A stretch of DNA of 64,000 bases, taken from an uncultured Gammaproteobacteria bacterium. GTDB lineage: Bacteria > Pseudomonadota > Gammaproteobacteria > Nitrosococcales > Methylophagaceae. This document shows positions 40,799 through 49,811 of the stretch, piece by piece. Made by a program: the position numbers and the translations under genes. The stretch lies in contig CAJQLA010000008.1 of NCBI GenBank assembly GCA_905479075.1, positions 124,001 to 188,000 on the forward strand, given 5' to 3'. Each line of letters begins with the position of its first letter. The stretch's first letter is position 1. The notes beneath the pieces were generated by a model that saw only the letters and a list, made by a program, of their open reading frames with translations, had not been told where the DNA came from and made no database searches.

Positions 40799-41734
40799 AT
40801 GAAAGTGTTGTTGGCTGAAGTTGATGCTTCAGAACGTACACATATTCAGAGCTGTATAGAAAATGCAGGCCATGAGGTTATTAATGCTGATAACGGCCTT
40901 GATGTGATTGATTCTTACCTGATATATTCTCCCGATTTGATTCTTCTTGATATGGCATTACCTGTTAAGGATGGCATTGATACTGTCTTTGAAATTAGAG
41001 GCTTATCTGAATCAGAAGAGCAGTGGGTGCCGATAATTTTGCTATCGGAAAATGCAAGTTCAAAAGAAATATCAAAAGGACTTGATGCAGGGGGCGATGA
41101 TTATCTGCAACTGCCGATCGATGAACGTGTCTTTGCTGCTAAATTAAGAGCAATACAAAGAATTAAAAAAATACGGAAACAGTTATATTTAGCTAATCGT
41201 GAATTAAAATTGATGGCAGTAAAAGATGGTCTTACTGGCATCTCGAACCGACGTCACTTTGATGATGTGTTACTAAAAGAAATTAAACGGGCTGTGCGGA
41301 CACAAATTCCAGTCTCTCTGATTATGACCGATATTGATTATTTCAAACCCTATAATGATAATTATGGGCATCAAATGGGTGATGATTGCTTAAAAAGTAT
41401 TGCCAAAATAATGCTAGCTCAAATCAAGCGGCCAGCCGATCTGGGCGCACGTTATGGTGGTGAAGAGTTCGCGTTTATCCTGCCAGAAACTGAGATGAAA
41501 GAAGCCCTAGTTATTGCGGAAATGATTAGAGATAGTGTCGAGAGTTTGAAAATACCCCATGAATATTCAGAGGTCGAAAACGTGGTGACTATAAGCTGTG
41601 GTGTTGCCACCGTGTATCCATCAAAAAAAGACAATGTTGACCTTTTACTTCACAGCCTGATCGGCGATGCGGACAAAGCATTATATCGGGCCAAAGACCA
41701 AGGTCGAAATCAAGTGGCTGCGGCAAAGAACTAG
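40799..41734 (+). CDS. Response-regulator diguanylate cyclase (REC-GGDEF)
   Basis: 311 residues. Receiver domain with phospho-acceptor D51 (LILLDMALPVKDG) and the Lys/Thr switch region, then a GGDEF domain from about residue 140 (KDGLTGISNRRHFDD). The active site is RYGGEEF, and an RxxD inhibitory site (RPAD) lies exactly five residues before GGEEF, so it should be an active, product-inhibited c-di-GMP synthase of the PleD/WspR type. The partner histidine kinase is not in the window. It stands alone 67 bp after xerC. Confidence 0.93.
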   Translation: MKVLLAEVDASERTHIQSCIENAGHEVINADNGLDVIDSYLIYSPDLILLDMALPVKDGIDTVFEIRGLSESEEQWVPIILLSENASSKEISKGLDAGGDDYLQLPIDERVFAAKLRAIQRIKKIRKQLYLANRELKLMAVKDGLTGISNRRHFDDVLLKEIKRAVRTQIPVSLIMTDIDYFKPYNDNYGHQMGDDCLKSIAKIMLAQIKRPADLGARYGGEEFAFILPETEMKEALVIAEMIRDSVESLKIPHEYSEVENVVTISCGVATVYPSKKDNVDLLLHSLIGDADKALYRAKDQGRNQVAAAKN

Positions 41735-41756
41735 CGTTAGTCGTCAAAAGTTTTTC

Positions 41757-44495
41757 TTAATGGGCGACTTCCCAGTTTAGGCCGCTGCCGATACCCACCT
41801 CAAGTGGAATAGAGAGTTCAGCAGCATCAATCATTAATTTCTCTATTTGCTTTTGTGCGGCTTCAAGTTGCTTATCGGGGATTTCAAAGACCAGTTCATC
41901 ATGGACTTGCATCACCATATGAATGCCAGCGTCATCCTCTTCTAGCCAACGCTCGATCGAAATCATGGCGCGCTTAATAATATCAGCAGCAGTTCCTTGC
42001 ATTGGGGCATTAATTGCTGTGCGTTCGGCGTACTGGCGACGCATGCCGTTACTAGCATTAATTTCTGGTAGGTAGAGTCGTCGTCCAAATAGCGTTTCTA
42101 CATAACCATCAAGTTTGGCCTGTTCTCGGGTTGTATTCATATAGTTTTTGACGCCAGGGTAACGTTCAAAATAGACATTCATATAGTCAGCAGCTTGTTG
42201 ACGCTCTATGCCTAACTGTTTGGATAAACCATGGGCCGACATGCCATAAATTAAGCCAAAGTTAATGGCTTTAGCGCTACGACGTTGATCACTGGTGACC
42301 TCTTCCAAGGCAACACCAAATATTTCTGCCGCTGTGTGTTTATGGATATCTTCTCCTGCAGCAAATGCTCTTAATAAGCCTTGATCTTGTGATAAATGCG
42401 CCATGATACGAAGCTCTATTTGAGAGTAATCGGCCGCAAGTAATGTATATCCTTCGGGAGCAACAAAGGCTTCACGAATTTTTCGACCCTCTTCGCTGCG
42501 GATCGGAATATTTTGCAAGTTGGGATCAGAAGAGGATAAACGGCCGGTCGCGGTAACAGCTTGATGATAAGAAGTATGGACTCTACCAGTCGATTTATTA
42601 ACTTGTTCTGGTAAACGGTCAGTATAGGTTGATTTTAATTTACTCAGGCTACGATATTGCATTATTACTTGAGGTAACTCATAACCTTCATCGGCCAATT
42701 CTTGTAATACTGATTCGGCTGTTGAAGCCTGTCCCTTTGGTGTTTTCTTTAAAACCGGCAGTTGTAATTTGTCATACAAGATAGCGCCGAGTTGTTTGGG
42801 GGAGCCTAAATTAAACTCTTCCTCAGCAATCATATAGGCTTGCTTCTCAAATTGATTAATCTTCTGGGCGAGCTCATCGCTTTGTTGTTGCAACATCCAA
42901 ATATCAATATTGACGCCATTACGTTCCAGAGAATTAATAACAGGTAGCAAGGGCATTTCGATTGATTCATAAATGCTCAGCAGAGATGGAATTGCTTGTA
43001 GTTGTGGCCAAAGCACATTGTGTAGTTGCAGTGTGATATCAGCATCTTCAGCAGCATAGGGTGCGGCTTGCTCTAACTCGATTTGATTAAAGGTGAGCTG
43101 TTTTTTACCCTTGCCGGCAACATCTTCAAAATGGATAGTGGTTCTATTTAGGTATTTTTCAGCGAGTGAATCCATATCATGTCGCGTTGCAGTGCTATCA
43201 AGCACATAAGACTGCAACATAGTGTCATGCTTGATCCCTTTTAGAACAATGCCGTGATTGAGCAGGATATGGCGGTCATATTTTAGGTTTTGACCTACTT
43301 TTGCTTGTGTTGGATCTTCTAAGATGGGTTTGAATGCTGCTAGGACATGATCAAGGTCAAGTTGCTTTGGTGCGCCAAGATAATCATGCGTTAAAGGTAT
43401 ATAAGCAGCGCTACCCGGCTCAATGGCAAAAGAGAGTCCAACAATTCGGCCATCAAGATAATTTAGGCTGGTGGTTTCTGTATCAAAGGCAAATAAAGCC
43501 GCTTTTTTGAGTTGATTTAACCAATGTTGCAAGCGTTGTTCTGTCAGAATCATTTCGTAATTCTTTTCAGTAACTGGAGCAGGTGCTTCTGGCGCTGAAG
43601 TTACTTTTTCTAGCGAGTCATTTGGACTTTGGTTGGTTTGTTGAACAAGTTCTTTAGTCCAGGTTTTAAATTCCAAATCTTGATACAACTCAAGGAGCGT
43701 AGCGTGTTCTATTGGTTGTGCTTCCAGACTGTTCGGCGTGTCACCATCCAGATCGACATCAAGTTTGATAGTGGCTAGTTCGTAAGAGAGCGGCAAGTCC
43801 GCGGCTGCTGAACGTAACTTTTCACCCAGCTTACCTTTAACTTCATCTGCATGCGCTATTACACCCTCTAAGCTATCGTATTGTTGTAATAGTTTTGTCG
43901 CAGTTTTAGGACCGACACTGGGTACGCCAGGAATATTGTCAACTTTATCTCCCATGAGCGCCAAAAAATCAATGATGCGATTAGGTGCAATACCATATTT
44001 GTTATGAACTTCTTCTACATCAGTAATTGTATTACTCATGGTGTTGATCAACGTGACATGCTCATTCACTAACTGAGCCATATCTTTGTCACCCGTCGAG
44101 ATCACGGTTTCTATACCTTGCTCGGTTGCTTGTTGCGCTAGAGTGCCAATAACATCATCTGCTTCCACACCATCAACGACTAACAGTGGTAAGCCCATCG
44201 CTTTTACAATGGTATGAATCGGCTCAATTTGTTCGCGCAAGTCATCGGGCATAGGCGGGCGATTTGCTTTGTATTCAGCATAAAGGTCATCACGAAAAGT
44301 TTTGCCTTTGGCATCAAATACAACCGCAATATGACTCGGTTTATAATCCCGTAATAATTTACGAAGCATATTGACTACGCCATAGATAGTCCCTGTTGCT
44401 TTACCTTTGCTATTCGTCAAATCAGGCATAGCATGATATGCGCGGTAAAGGTATGAGGAACCATCAACAAGTATAAAAGGGCTAGATTGAGACAT
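41757..44495 (-). CDS. polA: DNA polymerase I
   Basis: 912 residues (E. coli 928). 5'-nuclease domain (about 1-290: ILVDGSSYLYRAYHAMP, GVEADDVIGTLA, GDKVDNIPGVPSVGPKTA), 3'-5' exonuclease with intact acidic residues (FAFDTETTSLNYLDG; YAAEDADITLQL), and the family A polymerase (SSDPNLQNIPIRSEEGR, LLAADYSQIELRIMAHL, RRSAKAINFGLIYGMS, MQVHDELVFE). All three activities look intact. Convergent with the GGDEF gene (22 bp) and divergent from DUF2782. Confidence 0.97.
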   Translation of the reverse strand: MSQSSPFILVDGSSYLYRAYHAMPDLTNSKGKATGTIYGVVNMLRKLLRDYKPSHIAVVFDAKGKTFRDDLYAEYKANRPPMPDDLREQIEPIHTIVKAMGLPLLVVDGVEADDVIGTLAQQATEQGIETVISTGDKDMAQLVNEHVTLINTMSNTITDVEEVHNKYGIAPNRIIDFLALMGDKVDNIPGVPSVGPKTATKLLQQYDSLEGVIAHADEVKGKLGEKLRSAAADLPLSYELATIKLDVDLDGDTPNSLEAQPIEHATLLELYQDLEFKTWTKELVQQTNQSPNDSLEKVTSAPEAPAPVTEKNYEMILTEQRLQHWLNQLKKAALFAFDTETTSLNYLDGRIVGLSFAIEPGSAAYIPLTHDYLGAPKQLDLDHVLAAFKPILEDPTQAKVGQNLKYDRHILLNHGIVLKGIKHDTMLQSYVLDSTATRHDMDSLAEKYLNRTTIHFEDVAGKGKKQLTFNQIELEQAAPYAAEDADITLQLHNVLWPQLQAIPSLLSIYESIEMPLLPVINSLERNGVNIDIWMLQQQSDELAQKINQFEKQAYMIAEEEFNLGSPKQLGAILYDKLQLPVLKKTPKGQASTAESVLQELADEGYELPQVIMQYRSLSKLKSTYTDRLPEQVNKSTGRVHTSYHQAVTATGRLSSSDPNLQNIPIRSEEGRKIREAFVAPEGYTLLAADYSQIELRIMAHLSQDQGLLRAFAAGEDIHKHTAAEIFGVALEEVTSDQRRSAKAINFGLIYGMSAHGLSKQLGIERQQAADYMNVYFERYPGVKNYMNTTREQAKLDGYVETLFGRRLYLPEINASNGMRRQYAERTAINAPMQGTAADIIKRAMISIERWLEEDDAGIHMVMQVHDELVFEIPDKQLEAAQKQIEKLMIDAAELSIPLEVGIGSGLNWEVAH

Positions 44496-44586
44496 AGGTG
44501 GTCGCTTTAAGTGTTAGTTAATAGTGTCTGCTTTTATCATCGCATTGGAAATGCTATCTTTATATGAAATGATATGGAGCAAATTT

Positions 44587-44916
44587 ATGTTTAACAAGTC
44601 CGCTATTGTATGCGCAGTTGCATTATTAATGTCACTCAATGTTTCTGCAGCTGAAGATTCCGTCCAAGCGCCAGTGATTCCTGAGCCATTGATGGATGGT
44701 CAAAGCATTGAACCAGACGTCAATATCATTCAAAAGAAAGACCGCACAATCCAAGAATATCGAATGAATGGTAAGTTATATATGATTAAAGTTACTCCTT
44801 CAGTTGGCTTACCCTATTACTTGATGGATACGGATGGCGATGGTGCTTTAGAAACCAAACAACACGAATTAGATTCAGGCTTATTAGTACCAAGCTGGAT
44901 CTTGTTTGAGTGGTAG
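44587..44916 (+). CDS. DUF2782 family periplasmic protein
   Basis: 109 residues from ATG 44587, supported by TGGAG nine bases upstream; a longer in-frame form would put 21 residues before the signal peptide. Signal peptide FNKSAIVCAVALLMSLNVSAAED, then a short domain with IQEYRMNGKLYMIKVTP and GLPYYLMDTDGDGALE, typical of DUF2782. Function unknown; usually found beside polA and thrB in gammaproteobacteria. Confidence 0.87.
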   Translation: MFNKSAIVCAVALLMSLNVSAAEDSVQAPVIPEPLMDGQSIEPDVNIIQKKDRTIQEYRMNGKLYMIKVTPSVGLPYYLMDTDGDGALETKQHELDSGLLVPSWILFEW

Positions 44917-44942
44917 TAAATAGTTAATTATTAGCACATTTC

Positions 44943-45890
44943 ATGTCAGTTTATACAGAAGTCGGGCGCGACGACTTAATTGCGTTTCTAGAAAGCTATT
45001 CCCTTGGTGAGCTTGTGTCTTATGAAGGCATCAGCGAAGGTATAGAAAATACTAACTATTTTGTCACTACCGAAAAAGCGAAATTTGTCCTCACTCTTTT
45101 TGAACAACACGAGTTTGATGACTTGGGCTATTTTCTTGATGTGATGACTTTTTTCTATCAACATGGCATTCCGTCTGCGCACCCTGAAGCAGACAAACAA
45201 GGTCATTACTTAAAAACACTATGTGGCCGTCCAGCAGCATTGGTAGTTCGACTTTCTGGCCGCGGTGTTGATGACATAGCCACTGTCAGTCAATGTCATG
45301 CCATAGGTAATATATTAGGACGAATGCATCAGGTTGGCGTTGATTTCCCAGCCGCGCGCACAACACAGCGTGGTTCAGCATGGCGTCAACAGATGGCTGA
45401 AAAATTATTACCCTTATTAGACAATAATTCTGCACAGATTTTAAAACAAGAGCTCGAATTCCAAAGCAATTATCAGCAGCTAGACCTACCTTTCGGCGTT
45501 ACCCATTCTGATTTATTCCGTGACAATGCCTTATTTGAAGGCGATGAATTAAAAGGTATTATTGATTTTTATTATGCCTGCGACGAATATTTACTTTATG
45601 ACCTTGCTGTTGCCGTGAATGATTGGTGTGTAGATAGCAACGGCTTGTTGGAACAGACACGTTATCAGGCGCTGATGTCAGCATATCACCAACAACGCCC
45701 GCTTGAAGTCAATGAAGTGACTCACTGGAACTTAGTTTTACGTGCAGCCGCTTTGCGATTTTGGCTGTCACGATTACAGGACAAGCATTTTCCTCGCGAA
45801 GGTGAGCTGACACAAATCAAAGACCCTGATGCGTTTTTAAAAATACTTAAACAACATCGTGAACAACCGCTAGTTGTTGCAGCTGCCTAG
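44943..45890 (+). CDS. thrB: Homoserine kinase, type II (ChoK-like fold)
   Basis: 315 residues. Protein-kinase-like homoserine kinase of the Pseudomonas type, unrelated to the GHMP-fold E. coli ThrB. VSYEGISEGIENTNYFV at the N-terminus is characteristic; the catalytic loop is FGVTHSDLFRDNALF (H-S-D-x4-N) and the metal Asp is in IIDFYYACDEYLLYDLA. Makes O-phosphohomoserine for threonine. Adjacent to polA, as is common. Confidence 0.92.
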   Translation: MSVYTEVGRDDLIAFLESYSLGELVSYEGISEGIENTNYFVTTEKAKFVLTLFEQHEFDDLGYFLDVMTFFYQHGIPSAHPEADKQGHYLKTLCGRPAALVVRLSGRGVDDIATVSQCHAIGNILGRMHQVGVDFPAARTTQRGSAWRQQMAEKLLPLLDNNSAQILKQELEFQSNYQQLDLPFGVTHSDLFRDNALFEGDELKGIIDFYYACDEYLLYDLAVAVNDWCVDSNGLLEQTRYQALMSAYHQQRPLEVNEVTHWNLVLRAAALRFWLSRLQDKHFPREGELTQIKDPDAFLKILKQHREQPLVVAAA

Positions 45891-45898
45891 GTGTCTGA

Positions 45899-46936
45899 GT
45901 GCGCGTATTAATCATTAAACTTACCTCAATGGGCGATTTGATGCATGCGCTTCCTGCGCTCACAGATGCAGCAAATGCCATTCCAGATATCGAATTTGAT
46001 TGGGTTGTCGATCAGGCTTTTGCTGATGTGCCACTTTGGCATCCTAATGTAAAACGGGTAATTAAAACAGCGCATCGACAATGGAAAAAGCAGCCTATTC
46101 AGGCTTTTCGTGATGGCCAATTATCAAGTTTCTACCGTGAACTTAATGCCGAAGATTATGACGTTGTTATTGATTTGCAGAGCAATCTAAAAAGTGCAGT
46201 GGTGTCGTGGTTGCGTAAAGGAGAAGTTCATGGCCTAGGTGCTGCATATTGTCGCGAAAAACCAGCATATTGGGCTTATAAGCATCAATACTCGGTAAAA
46301 ATGCAACAACATTCAATTGAGAAAATGCGTCAGTTGATGGCCCAAGTACTTAATTATTCACAGCCAACGATGCCTGCAGATTATGGTGTTGATTTGGCAA
46401 AATGCCCATTGCCAGAAATCGAATTTGATCTTTCCAAACGATATTTATTTTTTGTCCACAATGCCAGTTGGAAAACTAAGCTTTGGCCGAGTGCACATTG
46501 GCAACAATTGGTCGGAATAGCAACGGATCAAGGCTATGCCGTTTTGTTACCTTGCGGTAGTGATTTGGAATATGAACAAGCCCAAGCAATAGCGGCTGGT
46601 AATGATAATGCCTATGCCTTACCGAAACTATCTCTAAATGATGTGGCAGCATTGATGTGTCGGGCTGATGGCGCAATTTGTAGTGATACGGGTCTCGCTC
46701 ATATGGCAGGTGTGGCAGGCATTCCTACAGTCACTATTTATGGTGCAACTGATACAGGCTTGATTGGAACATATGGTGATGGTCAGCAGCATGTGGAAAG
46801 TGATTTTGAATGTGCGCCTTGTTATAAAAGAGAATGCCCACGTTCAGATTCAACAAATGGCGAACCTGTGTGTATGGAAAATATAGGACCAGAAACAGTA
46901 TGGGATAGACTCGCAGGCCGTTTACCCGCACAATGA
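45899..46936 (+). CDS. waaC: Lipopolysaccharide heptosyltransferase I
   Basis: 345 residues, GTG start giving RVLIIKLTSMGDLMHALPAL, the family N-terminus. GT-B fold of family GT9; FFVHNASWKTKLWPSAHWQQLV and GAICSDTGLAHMAGVAGIPTVTIYGATD form the ADP-heptose site. Adds the first heptose to Kdo of the inner core. It has the cysteine-containing C-terminus (CAPCYKRECP) often seen in these enzymes. Begins the LPS-core locus. Confidence 0.92.
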   Translation: MRVLIIKLTSMGDLMHALPALTDAANAIPDIEFDWVVDQAFADVPLWHPNVKRVIKTAHRQWKKQPIQAFRDGQLSSFYRELNAEDYDVVIDLQSNLKSAVVSWLRKGEVHGLGAAYCREKPAYWAYKHQYSVKMQQHSIEKMRQLMAQVLNYSQPTMPADYGVDLAKCPLPEIEFDLSKRYLFFVHNASWKTKLWPSAHWQQLVGIATDQGYAVLLPCGSDLEYEQAQAIAAGNDNAYALPKLSLNDVAALMCRADGAICSDTGLAHMAGVAGIPTVTIYGATDTGLIGTYGDGQQHVESDFECAPCYKRECPRSDSTNGEPVCMENIGPETVWDRLAGRLPAQ

Positions 46937-46971
46937 GCCTTTATATTTAGTCTTAAAATAGCTGAAAATTT

Positions 46972-48423
46972 ATGAAGCATAGATTCCCAAACCTTCAAGG
47001 CAATCAAATACTCGTTGTTGGTGATTTGATGCTTGACAGTTTTTATCATGGCAAAGCGAATCGTATCTCACCTGAAGCACCAGTCCCCGTTGTTAATGTA
47101 GAACGAGTTGAAGAATTACCTGGTGGTGCTGCCAATGTCGCGATGAATATTGCATCCCTAGGGGCTAACTGCAAACTCACGGGTATTACTGGAAATGATG
47201 CTGCAGCGGATACATTGCAGCAACGACTTAACTCGGTTGGTGTAGATTGCAAATTCCATCGTTCACAGACGGCAGATACGATCATCAAGCGCCGTGTTAT
47301 CAGCAACCATCAACAGCTATTACGAATGGACTTTGAAGCGCCATTTCAAGATCAAGAATGGCAAGCAATGCAGCCGATTGTTGATGAACTTATGAAAGGT
47401 GCTGCTGTGATAGTGCTCTCTGACTACAATAAAGGCACGCTAGACGAGCCACAATATTGGATCCAATTAGCGAAGCAAAAAGGCATTCCGGTTTTGGTTG
47501 ATCCTAAAGGTCATGACTTTGCTAAATATCATGGCGCTGATCTAATTACACCTAATATGACGGAGTTCGAGGCTGTTGTAGGCAAGATAGCGTCAGAAGC
47601 CGACTTAATTGCCAAAGCACAACAGCTCATCAATGAACTTGATTTAGGTGCTTTACTGATTACACGCAGTGAGCACGGCATGTCATTAATTAGAGCCAAT
47701 CGAGCAGAATTTCATCTTCCAGCCATCGCCAAAGAAGTTGCCGATGTTACAGGCGCAGGAGACACTGTTATTTCAACATTAGCAACTGTGTTAGCGGCTG
47801 GAGAAGAGTTAGAAACGGCAGTGACATTAGCGAATGTTGCTGCCAGTATTGTGGTGAGCAAACTTGGCACGGCAACAGTGAGTGAGCCAGAACTCAAAGC
47901 AGAATACCATCGCCACCAAGGCGAAAATAATACTGATCATAGTATCGCTGGTGTGGTGACAGTCGAACAATTAAAACTAGCAGTCCAACAAGCCAAACAA
48001 CGTGGTGAAAAGGTCGTGTTCACCAATGGTTGTTTTGATATTCTTCATGCAGGTCATGTTAGTTATTTAGCACAAGCAAGAGCGCAAGGTGATCGCCTTA
48101 TACTCGCCATTAATTCTGATGAATCAGTCACCAAACTCAAAGGTCAAGGTCGGCCTATTAACTCAGTGGATCGTCGTTTAGCTGTTTTAGCGGGATTAGC
48201 CTCAGTCGATTGGGTCACCTCTTTTGAAGGTGATACGCCAGAAGCGCTATTAAAAGAAGTCCAGCCTGATATCTTAGTTAAGGGTGGTGACTATGATAAG
48301 CAGGGTGTGGTTGGTTGGGAAATTGTTGAAGGCTATGGTGGGGAAGTTAGGGTGATGGGTTTGGTGGAGAATTGTTCTACAACGGCGATTGTTGAGAAGA
48401 TTGAACGGGATAAAACTGGCTGA
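46972..48423 (+). CDS. hldE: Bifunctional heptose 7-phosphate kinase / heptose 1-phosphate adenylyltransferase
   Basis: 483 residues. N-terminal ribokinase-fold kinase (about 1-320; ILVVGDLMLDSFYHG, ELPGGAANVAMNIASLG, VTGAGDTVISTLA with the catalytic Asp) and C-terminal nucleotidyltransferase (about 345-483; VVFTNGCFDILHAGHVSYL). Supplies ADP-heptose together with GmhA and GmhB, both in this window. Last conserved gene before the accessory island. Confidence 0.97.
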   Translation: MKHRFPNLQGNQILVVGDLMLDSFYHGKANRISPEAPVPVVNVERVEELPGGAANVAMNIASLGANCKLTGITGNDAAADTLQQRLNSVGVDCKFHRSQTADTIIKRRVISNHQQLLRMDFEAPFQDQEWQAMQPIVDELMKGAAVIVLSDYNKGTLDEPQYWIQLAKQKGIPVLVDPKGHDFAKYHGADLITPNMTEFEAVVGKIASEADLIAKAQQLINELDLGALLITRSEHGMSLIRANRAEFHLPAIAKEVADVTGAGDTVISTLATVLAAGEELETAVTLANVAASIVVSKLGTATVSEPELKAEYHRHQGENNTDHSIAGVVTVEQLKLAVQQAKQRGEKVVFTNGCFDILHAGHVSYLAQARAQGDRLILAINSDESVTKLKGQGRPINSVDRRLAVLAGLASVDWVTSFEGDTPEALLKEVQPDILVKGGDYDKQGVVGWEIVEGYGGEVRVMGLVENCSTTAIVEKIERDKTG

Positions 48424-48758
48424 GTTCAATTTAATTCCAAAAAGGATGTTAGTTTTGATTTCAGTCGCCACTCGCCACTTCTGGGTCTGCTGAACTATGT
48501 GCAATCTGACTGCTTTCGACCCACAGCGGACAGTGGTGGGGTTATTCATATAAGGTACTTGTTTTGTCGCGTTTGGGTTAAAAATTAGCGTGCGTAGACC
48601 TTGTAGAAAGACTATCTATTTCACTCGTCATCGACTATATCTCATCAGAGCAAAAAATAGTAAACTTAGACTTCCTTAAAAAAGCTGAAACCAACCTTTA
48701 CACTTATATTATGACCAACGGAACTCGCTATAAAATGTTATCACGAGAAGAGGAACAG
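48424..48758. other. Non-coding stretch at left edge of the accessory island
   Basis: 335 bp without a confident gene. At 48507-48535 lies a TGACTGCT...CGGACAGT segment resembling the start of the repeats at 51311 and 52959. A plus-strand frame is open from about 48582 to the TAA at 48780-48782 (67 codons, containing ISSEQKIVNLDFLKKAE and YIMTNGTRYKMLSREEE) but has no start codon near its beginning; it could be a gene remnant. No terminator for hldE or for the P450 operon was found. Confidence 0.4.
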
Positions 48759-49811
48759 TCATTCGGTATCTCGAAAAGCTAAGAATGCACCATCAGGAGA
48801 GATAACAGATTGCCCAGAAAAACCTTCTCTAAAACAATTATGCATAACTTCTTGTGCAATCCCAAGAATCACAAGAGATAGACGCTTTCCAATGCATGTG
48901 TGAACGCCTACTCCAAAAGCAAGGCTGGATGAATTGTTGCTGCCTGATGGACAGCCCTCATTTTTTCCTGGCAGAAGAGAGGTATAACAAATATCACCAG
49001 GATTGAATTCGAGATCAGCTATAGAGTATGGTTGAACACATAACCTTGACACAAAAGATGTTGGGCAGTGGCGATCTACGCCTCCGATAAAGTTTTCTGT
49101 ATTACCCTCTACAATATTGGCACAAATTTCACCGACTAAGGGGTCAATACCCATTATAATTAGACTCTGAGCTAGTAAATGTTTATGTCCTTCATGTGTG
49201 TATTCCTCGGGAGGATTAGAGGCTCCGTATAAATAAGCAAATGCATCGTTACTAGCTAGGTGGCGCGAAGCATGAAAATGGCTAAAAAATACGTTTCTAC
49301 GCAATGACAATGCATGAAAAACTCTCTTTAAAGGAATAGATGTCAGCTTCGATATCATTAAGCCGGCACAAAGTTGAATTAGAGTATTAGTAAAAATGAG
49401 AGGGCTTGAAATACGCTTCTTTCTTTTATCAAAATATTTCATAATAAGCGGTTTATTATTTTGTAGACCGTCAGACAAGTCTTCCAACAAGTAATGAAAA
49501 GCTTTTTTCACTTCATCGTGCTCTTTACCTTCCTTGAATAATATTGATTGCTCGTAGAAATTGCTTATTAGATTGATCGATTCACCTTCTTTGGCAAGGT
49601 GTTCAATTCCTGGTTTGAAATAATTGATGCTAGAAAATGCTTTTGAAGTAAGTATTTTTCTAGAAATAGACACATCAAATACAAGTACTTCCTGGTGATT
49701 ATCACATGAGATTACTTTTACAGGGCAATCACTAGCATGTTCAGTCAATACTCTTTTGTTAAATCCCTTATCAAGTGTTTTCACTACATCAAGTGTCATT
49801 TTTAGTTTCAT
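48759..49811 (-). CDS. Short atypical cytochrome P450
   Basis: 350 residues from the ATG at 49811, which overlaps the preceding stop (ATGA) and has AAGAGAA upstream; a longer start at 49841 is also open. The heme-binding loop is intact (FGVGVHTCIG, 299-308, Cys306). Elsewhere it deviates: the I-helix reads IMGIDPLVG (219-227) with Pro where the usual Thr lies; the region expected to hold ExxR reads GVDR (244-247), lacking Glu; only about 22 residues separate these two sites, against about 40 in typical P450s; total length is some 50 short. R256 matches the conserved post-K-helix Arg. Encoded with an ACP, so an acyl-ACP substrate is inferred. Sampled lines are about 37% GC. Confidence 0.75.
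   Translation of the reverse strand: MKLKMTLDVVKTLDKGFNKRVLTEHASDCPVKVISCDNHQEVLVFDVSISRKILTSKAFSSINYFKPGIEHLAKEGESINLISNFYEQSILFKEGKEHDEVKKAFHYLLEDLSDGLQNNKPLIMKYFDKRKKRISSPLIFTNTLIQLCAGLMISKLTSIPLKRVFHALSLRRNVFFSHFHASRHLASNDAFAYLYGASNPPEEYTHEGHKHLLAQSLIIMGIDPLVGEICANIVEGNTENFIGGVDRHCPTSFVSRLCVQPYSIADLEFNPGDICYTSLLPGKNEGCPSGSNNSSSLAFGVGVHTCIGKRLSLVILGIAQEVMHNCFREGFSGQSVISPDGAFLAFRDTE

Noticed and set aside
48274..48549. 91-residue minus-strand ORF across the hldE end
   Set aside because: It runs antisense through the conserved HldE C-terminus and lacks any recognisable motif; shadow frame.
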